Assembly (NCBI GenBank): GCA_026393855.1
Contig: JAPKZJ010000101.1
Coordinates: forward strand, 1-35,422
Direction: 5' to 3'
Length of the DNA: 35,422 nt
Origin: Candidatus Aminicenantes bacterium
GTDB taxonomy: Bacteria > Acidobacteriota > Aminicenantia > Aminicenantales > UBA4085
The notes beneath the pieces were generated by a model. The model was not told where the DNA came from. It did not search any database and worked only from the letters and a program-made list of their open reading frames with translations. The stretch's first letter is position 1. The number at the start of each line of letters is the position of its first letter. The position numbers and the translations under genes are program-made. Below are positions 25,133-32,672 of the stretch, piece after piece.

Positions 25133-25416
25133 CCCCTCGGGCGCAGATCGCCGGCCGTCTCCGTCTTCATTCTCGGGGCGAGAGCTGTGCACGTGTTGAT
25201 ATGTTCGCGGCGCCAAACCCCGATTTTCGAATCGGGGGCCATAGCGCCGCTCAGTATTAACCCTTCAAATACCCCGGGCTTCAGCCCGCCCTCATCCGCT
25301 TCGCGGCTGAGGACTGCAACCCCGTCGTCGAACCGCCGGTGCGGAAGCCGAGCCCGGGGTATCGAGCGGGTTTATTGGGAGTGATCCCGAGCACGGCGGG
25401 GATCGGGTGAGGAAGT
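25133..25416. other. intergenic region with nested inverted repeat
   Basis: About 280 bp with no gene. It contains a 12-bp perfect inverted repeat (ATACCCCGGGCT at 25269-25280, complement at 25351-25362) enclosing a smaller hairpin at 25290-25312 (CCTCATCCGC/GCGGCTGAGG). A second small hairpin is GATCCC 25383-25388 with GGGATC 25399-25404. It looks like a REP-type palindromic unit between convergent genes. No ORF with coding character is present. Confidence 0.55.
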
Positions 25417-25447
25417 AAAAAAAAGGGGCGGGAAAACCCGCCCCCTT
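25417..25447 (-). terminator. rho-independent terminator of selenoprotein paralogue 1
   Basis: An 8-bp GC stem (25425-25432 with 25437-25444), AAAA loop, and a run of A on the plus strand at 25417-25424 (U run in the transcript). It lies about 25 bp after the TAG stop at 25470. Confidence 0.85.
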
Positions 25448-25469
25448 GGCGAATCTGTTGGGCCGGCGG

Positions 25470-26948
25470 CTACTTGATGGCCGCGGCTTGGGTCTTGATC
25501 TGGTCCACCATGCGTTGCACGTTCGCTTTCTGGGCCGCGGGCGCGACTGCCAGGGCCTTGTCGGCCGCCTTGATGGCTTCGGCCCCGTTCTTCATCTTGA
25601 CGTAAACCTGGGCCATCGACGTCCAGGCGACGAAATTGTCCGGGGTCAGCTCGGCCGCTTTCTTGGCCGCTTCCAGGGCGCTGTCCAGGTTTTTCTCCTG
25701 GCGGGCCCAGAAAGAGGCGTAGGGAGTGAGGACTGTCGCGTTGGCCAGGTTCTTCTTCAGGAAATCCGGTCCGTAGCAGGCCAGAGCCTTGTCCTCTGCG
25801 CCGATGTCCAAGTATGCCTGGGCGAAGCTCGTGAGCGCGCGGGCGTTGTCGCCCGCCGTCTTGATGGCCGCGTCGACAGTGGCAACGGCTTGGGCCTTGT
25901 CGCCTTTGAGCGCGTAAAGCCGAGCCAGGTTGAGCTCCAGGCTGGAGTTCATGATGACGCCGCCGGGTCCGACCATCACCGTCCCCGGAACGGCCCCTTG
26001 CGGAGCCGCCGAAGACTTGGACATCGCAATGGCCGCCTTGGCCAGCTCGATGCCCTTGTCGACGGGCTCCTTGTCCTGCAGGATGCGCTGGACCCAAGCC
26101 GTGAGCGGCATGGCGTCGTTGGGGAAGCGGGCGGCGTATTCGGCGTAGAACGTGGCCGCCTGGTCCTTGGGCGCCGTGCGCGCGAAGTAGGCGCCGCTCA
26201 GGCGAGCGTAGGCCGTCTTGACCATCTCGCCGCCGGGGTACTTCTTGACGAAGGCCAGCATCGCGGCCGGATCGGCGGGACGGGTGCCCAGCGCGGCGAT
26301 GCCGATATTGAACTCGGCGTACTTGGTGTACGTCACTTTTTCGGAGACGCCGGGCTGGCCGGGCTCGTAAAGCGTCGTTCCCTTCTTCCCGTCGGGATCG
26401 AGGGCTACGACCTTTTTGTAGAATTCGGCCGCCTTGACCTGGTCGTAGCGATCTTCATACTTCCTGGCCAGCTTGAAGACGGTCTCGACCGCATTGGGGT
26501 CCTTGGCAAAAGCCAGCATCAGGCTCTTGTAGGTGCCCTCGCCTTTTAGAATATTGTCGACTTGGTCCTTGAATTTGTCGGCCGGGGGATCGTAGCCGAG
26601 GATCCAATCCACGGCTTCGCCGCTGCCGTCAAAGAACATGATTGTCGGGGTGGCCCTGACCGCGTACTTGTCGAAGACGATCCGTCCCGCGGGTTCCTGC
26701 GTAAAGACCCGGAAAAGAACGAAGTTCTTGGTCAGGAAATCCTTGTACTGGGGGTTGTCGTAGAACTGCTCACCGAGCAGTTTGCAGCTCGGTCACGTGT
26801 AGGAGTTGAAGTCGAGGAGAACCAGCTTGTTCTCCGCCTTGGCCTTGGCGAACGCTTCGTCAAGCGAGCCCTGGAACCAGGGCAGGCTCTGGGCGGAAGC
26901 AGCCGCGGCCAACAGGAGGAGAAGCGAAAGCGCCAGGGCTTTTTTCAT
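25470..26948 (-). CDS. selenocysteine-containing thioredoxin-fold/TPR protein, paralogue 1 (UPSC)
   Basis: One reading frame of 492 codons interrupted only by an in-frame TGA at 26795-26793, read here as Sec52. Residues 1-20 are a signal peptide (MKKALALSLLLLLAAAASAQ). The thioredoxin-like domain follows: LVLLDFNSYT, then U52-P-S-C55, KLLGEQFYDNP, and the cis-proline motif RATPT with Pro101, 46 residues after Cys55. The C-terminal ~340 residues are helical TPR-like repeats. ATG 26948 has GGAGG at good spacing. It likely acts as a periplasmic thiol/selenol oxidoreductase on unknown partners. The final stop is TAG. This copy has the most divergent active site, with Thr before Sec where the other three have Gly. 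Conventional gene calling would split it into 26793-26948 and a fragment starting near 26639. Confidence 0.88.
26766..26780 (-). promoter_or_regulatory. SECIS-like hairpin of paralogue 1
   Basis: In the transcript, CTGCTC-GGT-GAGCAG: a 6-bp stem extended to 8 bp by flanking AA/TT, with a GGU apical loop. The core stem begins 12 nt after the UGA, putting the loop 18 nt downstream, as expected of bacterial SECIS elements read by SelB. Confidence 0.8.
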
Positions 26949-26953
26949 GAAGA

Positions 26954-26978
26954 CCTCCGTTGGAATAAAGAACGGAGG
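26954..26978 (-). promoter_or_regulatory. 5' UTR hairpin covering the ribosome binding site of paralogue 1
   Basis: Arms 26954-26961 and 26971-26978 are a perfect 8-bp inverted repeat with a 9-nt loop. The GGAGG ribosome binding site is in the 3' arm, so the fold would hide it from ribosomes. Confidence 0.5.
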
Positions 26979-26979
26979 G

Positions 26980-27008
26980 ACTATAGCCCAGGCCCGGGGC
27001 GGAGTCAA
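26980..27008 (-). promoter_or_regulatory. promoter of selenoprotein paralogue 1
   Basis: On the minus strand, TTGACT (27008-27003), a 17-bp spacer and TATAGT (26985-26980). Confidence 0.65.
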
Positions 27009-27034
27009 TCAGCCTTCAGAATAGGGGGGAATGG

Positions 27035-27065
27035 CCGGGAGGGCGCCGCGGGGACGCCCTCCCGG
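27035..27065 (-). terminator. strong hairpin after selenoprotein paralogue 2
   Basis: An 11-bp perfect stem (CCGGGAGGGCG at 27035-27045 with 27055-27065), 9-nt loop, placed 10 bp after the TAA stop. No U run follows, so it may be a weak or rho-assisted terminator or an mRNA-stabilising structure. Confidence 0.55.
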
Positions 27066-27075
27066 AGAGAAGGGC

Positions 27076-28590
27076 TTACTTCTTGTCCGCGGCCTGGGCG
27101 GTCTTGATCCGCTCCAGGGAAGCGCGCATCGCCGGCTTGATTTGATCGTCGGCCAAGGCGACCGCCTTCTCGGCGGCCTGAACGGCCTCGTCCCACTTCT
27201 TGACCTTCTGAAGCGCCGTTGCCAGGCCGCTCCAATAGTAGTATTTGTCGGGGTCCGTGGCGATCGCCTTGCGGAGCGCCGCCAGCGCGGCATCCATGTT
27301 CTTGCCCTGGCCGCTCCAGAACGCGCCGTAGCTGTACTGGTTGGTGGATTTGTCGCCGTTCTTCGCGAGCCAAGCCGGGCCGAAGACCTCCATGGCCTTG
27401 TCCTCGCGCCCGAGCTTGATCAGGACGCTCGCCCCCTGCTGAATGATGTACAGAAAATCCGGTTTCAGCCGCATGGCCGTTTCGACCATTTCTAGGGCGC
27501 TATCCTTGTTGGCATCGCGCCCGGCCCAGAACTGGGCGTACTCGATCAGATCGATGGCCAGAGCGGTGGCCTGGCCTTCCATGAATGACTTGCCATAGAC
27601 GTCCTCGATCTTGGCCGTCTCGTTGCGGTTGGCGTAAAGCTCGGCCACGTCCTTGTTGTACCCCCGGACCGGGTTGGATCGGGTCAGGGCCCGGATCCGG
27701 GCGGCCAGCTCGGCACCCTTGTCGAAAGGCCCCTTGTCCCGGTTGATGCGGGCCAGCCACATATCCAGGACTTTCGGATCGTTGGGGAACTTGCCCGCGT
27801 ACTCCTCGAAGAACTTGGCCGACTCCTCTTTCGTACCCTGGTAGGAATAGGCGAAGGAAAGCGTCTGATACGCCTGCTTGAGAAGTTTGCTGTCGGGATA
27901 CTTGGCGATGAAAGCCCGCATCGACGCCGGGTCCGGCTTCATCGTCATGACCGAATTGTAGCCGATCTGGTACTCGGCATATTCGGTATAGGGGACCTCT
28001 AGGCCGTCGGGTTCCACCCGGTACGGCCCGGTCGTGCCTTGGGGGTCAAGCGCGATGACAGCCTGGAAGAACTCCTTGGACTTGGCCTCGTCGTAACGGT
28101 CGCCCCATTTCAGGGCCAGCTTGAAGACCGTCGGGACGTCCTTGGGATTCTTCGCATAAGCCGCGGCCAAAACCCTGTAGGTGTCGATGCCGGCCGGGAT
28201 CTTGAGCATCTTCTCATGAAAGACGTCGGCCGGAAGATCGTAGCCGACGATCCAGTCGATCTCCGCCCCGGAGGCGTCCAGGAAGAGGATGGTCGGCGTG
28301 GCGTTGATCTTGAAGCGCTTGAACAGGGCGCTGCCTGCTTTGTCGGCGCTGTCCGCCCGGACCATGACGAACGTCTTGTCGAAGAAGCCTTTATACTTGG
28401 GGTTGGTGTAATACTGCTGACCCAGCAGTATGCAGGCCCCTCAGCCACCGCTGAAGAAGTCGACGAGAACGAGCTTGTTCTCGGACTTGGCCTTGGCCAC
28501 GGCCTGTTCCACGGTGCCGGGGAACCAGGTCTGGGCCGAGGCGGCGGCGGCGAGGAGCAGGATCAGGACGGGAACGGCGAGCTTTTTCAT
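27076..28590 (-). CDS. selenocysteine-containing thioredoxin-fold/TPR protein, paralogue 2 (UGAC)
   Basis: One frame of 504 codons with a single in-frame TGA at 28443-28441, read as Sec50. A signal peptide (MKKLAVPVLILLLAAAASAQ) leads into the thioredoxin-like domain: LVLVDFFSGG, U50-G-A-C53, ILLGQQYYTNP, and NATPT with cis-Pro99. The remaining ~350 residues are TPR-like helices with recurring motifs such as EYAGKFPNDP. ATG 28590 is preceded by GAGGAGG. Downstream coding continues from TGA to TAA 27076 without another stop. Its SECIS-like stem differs from the others by a compensatory pair, giving LLGQQ instead of LLGEQ. The upstream promoter is unclear: a palindromic element lies where the -35 box would be. 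Confidence 0.88.
28414..28428 (-). promoter_or_regulatory. SECIS-like hairpin of paralogue 2
   Basis: In the transcript, CTGCTG-GGT-CAGCAG, extended by ATA/TAT to 9 bp. The closing pair C-G of the other three copies is G-C here, and an outer A-T is T-A. The core stem again starts 12 nt after the UGA. Confidence 0.82.
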
Positions 28591-28609
28591 TCCGGCCTCC
28601 TCGAGAATC

Positions 28610-28630
28610 GGCGGACGGGTTTCGTCCGCC
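28610..28630 (-). other. hairpin upstream of paralogue 2
   Basis: A perfect 8-bp stem (GGCGGACG at 28610-28617, complement 28623-28630) with a 5-nt loop. It would fall in the 5' leader or promoter of paralogue 2. Role unknown. Confidence 0.45.
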
Positions 28631-28650
28631 CGCAAAAGAATACATCAAAG

Positions 28651-28780
28651 AATAGGGGGACACCATACATAACTCCCGAATTATTTCCGCGAACTTTTAT
28701 TGACGGCAACGGGGCCATAAATTGACAGGAAGCTCTCGTTGAAAACAGCAATTCGGGAGTTATATAGGGTGTCCCCGAAT
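28651..28780. repeat. palindromic mobile-type repeat, family B copy 1
   Basis: Left arm 28656-28682 and right arm 28750-28776 are a 27-bp inverted repeat with two mismatches (arm begins GGGGACACC and includes ATAACTCCCGAATT). The core is about 67 bp without coding content. The outer edge reads AATAGGGGGACACC. It shares ACACCATACATAACTCCCGA-type sequence with the element at 32035-32236, so the two are copies of one family. REPIN or MITE-like; no transposase nearby. Confidence 0.75.
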
Positions 28781-28781
28781 T

Positions 28782-28814
28782 AAAAAAAAAGGACGAGCCC
28801 GAAGGCTCGTCCTT
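28782..28814 (-). terminator. rho-independent terminator of selenoprotein paralogue 3
   Basis: An 11-bp perfect stem (28789-28799 with 28804-28814), CGAA loop on the plus strand, followed in the transcript by a run of about nine U (A run at 28782-28790). It starts 20 bp after the TAA stop at 28834. Confidence 0.92.
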
Positions 28815-28833
28815 GTAGAACTTCGGATTCGTC

Positions 28834-30339
28834 TTACTTCTTTTCGGGGGCCAGAAGCTTGTCGAGAGCGGGCTTGTACATCGGCTTAACCTGGTCGGGC
28901 GCCAGCTCGATGGCCTTCTGATAGGCCTTGATCGCCTCGGTCTTGGCGCCCGTCTTGCCCAGGATGTCGCCCAGGTTGGCCCACTGGTAATACTGGGCCG
29001 GCTTGAGCGCGACGGCTTTCTTGGCTGCGGCCAGGGCGCTGTCCAGATTCTTGCCCTGCCGGGCCCAGAACGAGGAGTAGGAGTAGAGCGCGGAGGCGTC
29101 GGTCATCTTGGCCTCGGCCCATTTCGGGCCGAACAGGGCCATGGCTTTATCCTCCAGGTTCATCTTCACGTACAGCGCGGCCGCCTGCTGGATGAAATAG
29201 GCGTTCTCCGGCTCGAGCTTGAGGGCCGTCTCGGCCATGGCTCGGGCGCTGTCCAGGTTTTCATTCTTTCCCAGCCAGAACTCGGCGTAGGAGATGAGGT
29301 TGTAGCCCAGGCTCTGGACCTGACCATCGGCGTATTCCTTGCCGAAAGCGGTCGCGGCCTTGGCCTTGTCGCCCTTGGCCAGGTAGAAGTCGCCCAGCGA
29401 CTGCTGGAGATAGGGATCCTGGTTGCGCTGGGTCAGCCGCTCGATCGTTTCAGCCAGCTCCAGGCCTTTGTCATAGGGCCCCTTGTCCATGACGATCCGG
29501 TTCAGCCACGCCTGCAGGGCGTAGGGATCATCGGGGTACTTGGCCGCGTACTCGGCGAAGGCGGCGGCCGCTTCGTCCTTGGACGCTTGACGACCGTAGT
29601 AATTGGCCATAGACGAATAGGCGCTCTTGACCATCGGACTCGAGGGGTACTTGGCAATGAAGGCCTTGATCGGCCCCATGTCCGGCTTGGCCGTCCGCGG
29701 CATCGTCGTGGCCAGGCTGTACTCGGCCATGACCGTGTAGGGCACGGTCACCTTGGTGTACTCGTTGGTGTAATTGCCCGACTTGCCCTCGGGATCGAGG
29801 GCGATGACCTTCTTGTACAGCTCGATGGGCTTGACCTCGTCGAAGCGGTCGGACCACTTGCGGGCCAGCTTGAAGGCCAGGGCGGCGTCATTGGGGTTCT
29901 TGGCGTAGGCGTCGTTGACGGCCTTGAAGGTGTCCTCGCCCTTGATGACCTTCTCCAGCTTGGCCTGGAAGTTCTCGGGCGGGGGGCCGTAGCCGACGAA
30001 CCAGTCCACTTCGGCCCCATCGGAGCCGAGGATGATGGTCGTCGGGGTGGCGCGGATAGCGTACTTTTTAAAAACGGCGCTGCCGATGTCCGTGTCGGTA
30101 TCGGCGCGGAAGAGGACGAAATTCTTGTCCTGGAAGGCGTGGAACTTGGGGTTTTCGTAGAACTGCTCACCGAGCAGTTTGCAGCCCCCTCAGCCGGCGC
30201 TGAAGAAGTCGATGATGACCAGCTTGTTCTCAACCTTGGCCTTGGCCACGGCCTGGTCCAAAGAGCCTTTAAACCAGTTTTGGGCCGAAGCGAAGGAGGC
30301 GAGAACAAGCACGAGTGCTATGACCAGTGCTTTTTTCAT
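28834..30339 (-). CDS. selenocysteine-containing thioredoxin-fold/TPR protein, paralogue 3 (UGGC)
   Basis: One frame of 501 codons with an in-frame TGA at 30192-30190, read as Sec50. Signal peptide MKKALVIALVLVLASFASAQ, then the thioredoxin-like domain: LVIIDFFSAG, U50-G-G-C53, KLLGEQFYENP, and RATPT with cis-Pro99. This is followed by GAEVDWFVGYGPP, a conserved segment also found in its paralogues, and ~350 residues of TPR-like helices. ATG 30339 has GAGAGG upstream. The gene has its own promoter and a strong terminator, so it is a separate transcription unit. Apart from Sec in place of Cys, the active site resembles thioredoxin-like periplasmic proteins of the WCxxCK type. Confidence 0.9.
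30163..30177 (-). promoter_or_regulatory. SECIS-like hairpin of paralogue 3
   Basis: In the transcript, CTGCTC-GGT-GAGCAG with AA/TT extension to 8 bp. The core stem starts 12 nt after the UGA. A more distant GGGG/CCCC pairing around it is also possible. Confidence 0.8.
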
Positions 30340-30356
30340 GCTTACCTCTCTTGAAG

Positions 30357-30386
30357 ATACTACTTTCGACCGGGGTGGCCTGTCAA
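30357..30386 (-). promoter_or_regulatory. promoter of selenoprotein paralogue 3
   Basis: On the minus strand, TTGACA (30386-30381), an 18-bp spacer and TAGTAT (30362-30357). Confidence 0.7.
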
Positions 30387-30470
30387 ATTCGCTGACGACG
30401 GCGCAGCCCGGGCGGAAGCCGTTCGTAAGAGAATACGCCGTTTCGGCCGTGAAGGTTACGATCCGGAAGA

Positions 30471-31982
30471 CTATTTTTTTTCGGCTGCGGCCGCCTTGGC
30501 TTTCTCCAGATTCTTCTGCATGGCCGGCTTGGCCGCGGGGGAGGCGAACTCGACCGCCTTTTCGGCTGCTTGGACGGCTTCTCCGTAGTTTTTCATCTTG
30601 AGCAGGACGTCGGCCATGGCCTGCCAGTGGTAGTAGGCTCGGGGCCGGAGGTCCAGCGCCCGTTTGCACGCGGCCAGGGCGCTGTCCAGGTTGATTCCCT
30701 TCTGGGTCCAGAACCAGATGTAGGACCGCAGCTCGCCGGGCTCGTCCCAACGGGCGCGAACGAATCCGGGCCCGAACAAATCCAGAGCTTTGGCCTGGTC
30801 GCCCAGCGTCAGAAACACGTCGGCGGCCTGCTGGAGAATGTAAGGGTTCCCGCCCAGGAGCTTCACGGCGGCTTCGGCCATCGACCGGGCGCTGTCCTGG
30901 TGGAGGCCCTGCTTGACCCAGAAGTCGGCGTATTCGAGGAGTCCGAAGGCCGTCGAGGACAGCAGGCTGTCGGCGAAAGCGAGGCCGAACTCTTCTTCGG
31001 CCTTGGCCTTGTCCCCGCTGTCGACGTAGAACTGGGCCGTGAGGGCGGTCAGGAACGGCTCGGGCGAGTTTTCGGTCAGCTCTTTCAGCCGCTCGGCGAT
31101 CTGGCGGCCTTTGTCATAAGGTCCCTTCTCGGCCATGATCCGCTGCAGCCAATAGTAGAGGACCATGGAGTCGGACGGGAAGCGGGCGGCGTATTCCTCG
31201 TAGAACGCGAAGGCTTCCTCTTTGGGCGCCGATCGGATGAAGAAGATTTCAAGGCTCGAGTAGGCCTGACGGATCATCTCGCCGGCCTGGTGGGTTTTGA
31301 TGAACTCTCTCATTGGGACCGGGTCGCGCTTGCCGGTCAGCGGGGCGTAGGCGATCTGGTATTCGGCCCATTCCTTATAGGGGACCGCCACTTTCATGTA
31401 ATCGGGCTTGTAAGAGCCGGCCTTGCCGTCGGGGTCGAGGGCCAGGACTTCGCGGAACTTCTCGGCCGCCTTGTCGGCCATCGCCCGCATGCGGTACTTC
31501 TCGCCCAGCTTGAAGACCGCGGACACATCCTTGGGGTTCTTGGCGTAGGCCTGGGTCAGGGCCCGGACGGAGTCGATGCCGTCCAGGGCCAGCTTGACCT
31601 TGGCCTTGAACTTGTCCGCCGGCGGCGTATAGCCGACGATCCAATCGATCTCGTTTCCGTCGCCGTCCAGGATCAGGGCGGTCGGCGTGCTCCGGATGCC
31701 GTACTTGGCGAAGAGGGCGGCGCCTTTCTCTTCGTCCCGGTCGGCCCGGAAGGGGATGAAGTTCTCTTTCAGAAAGGAGGCGTAGGCGGGGTTTTCGTAG
31801 AACTGCTCACCGAGCAGTCGGCAGCCCCCTCAGCCGTCCGAGTAGAAGTCGACGATGACCAGCTTGTTCTCGGTCTTGGCCTTGGCCAGGGCCTCTTCGA
31901 ACGACCCGGGGAACCAGCCCTGGGCCGAGGCGGCGGCGGCGAAGGCAAGGAGGAGGGCGATGGCGAGCGCGGCGCGTTTCAT
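30471..31982 (-). CDS. selenocysteine-containing thioredoxin-fold/TPR protein, paralogue 4 (UGGC)
   Basis: One frame of 503 codons with an in-frame TGA at 31832-31830, read as Sec51. Signal peptide MKRAALAIALLLAFAAAASA, then LVIVDFYSDG, U51-G-G-C54, RLLGEQFYENP, and RSTPT with cis-Pro100, followed by NEIDWIVGYTPPADKF. The C-terminal ~350 residues are TPR-like (for example EYAARFPSDSMVLYYWLQRI). ATG 31982 is supported by GAGAGG and by the promoter at 32001-32030, which lies inside the longer open frame. The final stop is TAG. It is the first gene of the array on the minus strand. It is probably a periplasmic selenol-dependent oxidoreductase; partners unknown. Confidence 0.9.
31803..31817 (-). 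promoter_or_regulatory. SECIS-like hairpin of paralogue 4
   Basis: In the transcript, CTGCTC-GGT-GAGCAG, extended by A-T and a G-U pair. The core stem starts 12 nt after the UGA, exactly as in the other three copies. Confidence 0.8.
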
Positions 31983-32000
31983 GGGCACCTCTCGCCCCCG

Positions 32001-32030
32001 AATGTAGCCCCGCGCCGCCGCACCTGTCAA
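32001..32030 (-). promoter_or_regulatory. promoter of selenoprotein paralogue 4
   Basis: On the minus strand, TTGACA (32030-32025), an 18-bp spacer and TACATT (32006-32001). The palindromic element begins 4 bp upstream of the -35 box. Confidence 0.7.
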
Positions 32031-32034
32031 TATA

Positions 32035-32236
32035 AATAGGGGGACGAGCTTTGCCGTCCTCGTTGATTGAACAACGAGGGCACCATACGTAATCCCCTAT
32101 CCTATTTGCTGCAAAGGGTGCCGACTGGGGCGGGCAAACTGAATTTTATCGATGATTGACGCAATAGGATCGGGAGTTACGTATGGTGCCCTACCATTCT
32201 TACGAATGATAGGACTGCCGAGCCCGTCCCCCTATT
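32035..32236. repeat. nested palindromic mobile-type repeat, family B copy 2
   Basis: About 202 bp with ends AATAGGGGGACG and its complement. Inside each arm is a small hairpin: 32058-32079 (CCTCGTTG/CAACGAGG) on the left and about 32191-32212 (CTACCATTC/GAATGATAG) on the right. Further in is a long inverted match (GGGCACCATACGTAA at about 32079-32093 with its complement at 32176-32190, then CCTATT with AATAGG). The whole can fold into a branched cruciform. The right end contains the OsmC-like gene's TAG stop; the left end abuts the paralogue 4 promoter. Confidence 0.75.
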
Positions 32237-32657
32237 CTTTTTTGATGACGAAAGAGGACGTGATTGCGATGCTGCCTTTGAGCATGGCCCAGACGGGGCA
32301 GTACTTTTCCTCGGACATCTTGATCGCCTTCGCGACGACGGCGGGATCGATACCGGGCCCGGCCACCCGGAACTCGAGGTGGATCGCGGTGAAGACCCGG
32401 GGATGCTCTTCGTGCTTGTCGCCGGCCGCCCGGACCGAAAAAGCCCGGACATCCTGCTTCATCTTCTGAAGAAGCGAGACCGTGGTCTGTCCGGAACACG
32501 AGGCCAGGGCCATCAGCAGCAGCTCCGTCGGCTTGTGCCCGAGCCCGTCGCCGAGCGGCGGCAAATAATCGATGGGCACGGGGTGATCGAACTCGGCCGT
32601 GCCTTCAAAATGATATCGGCCCGTCCACTTCGTTTCGCAGGTCGATTGTTCCGGCAT
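32232..32657 (-). CDS. OsmC/Ohr-family protein
   Basis: A 141-residue OsmC-fold protein; the family reduces organic hydroperoxides with two Cys. Here the two expected Cys are present: LLMALASCSGQTTVSLL and KMSEEKYCPVWAML. Length is normal for the YhfA-like OsmC branch, which is less well understood than Ohr. ATG 32657 lies 15 bp after the VapC-like stop, so it may be read through from the toxin-antitoxin promoter. The final TAG stop lies inside the terminal repeat of the palindromic element, suggesting insertion at the very end of the gene. Confidence 0.92.
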   Translation of the reverse strand: MPEQSTCETKWTGRYHFEGTAEFDHPVPIDYLPPLGDGLGHKPTELLLMALASCSGQTTVSLLQKMKQDVRAFSVRAAGDKHEEHPRVFTAIHLEFRVAGPGIDPAVVAKAIKMSEEKYCPVWAMLKGSIAITSSFVIKKE

Positions 32658-32672
32658 TGGGGATTCCTCGTT

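Noticed and set aside
25470-26639. The four TPR fragments after each TGA as stand-alone genes starting at internal codons
   Set aside because: They begin in the middle of a thioredoxin domain, have no ribosome binding site or signal peptide, and join in frame to the signal-peptide fragments through the TGA.
26793-31832. Pseudogenes or sequencing errors at the four TGA codons
   Set aside because: The same codon occurs at the same catalytic position in all four copies, with no other disruption and a conserved hairpin behind each.
28651-32236. CRISPR array
   Set aside because: The repeats are inverted rather than direct, only two related copies exist, and no spacers or cas genes are present.
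32232-32657. A selenocysteine-type OsmC protein
   Set aside because: Both expected positions are ordinary Cys codons and the frame has no internal TGA.
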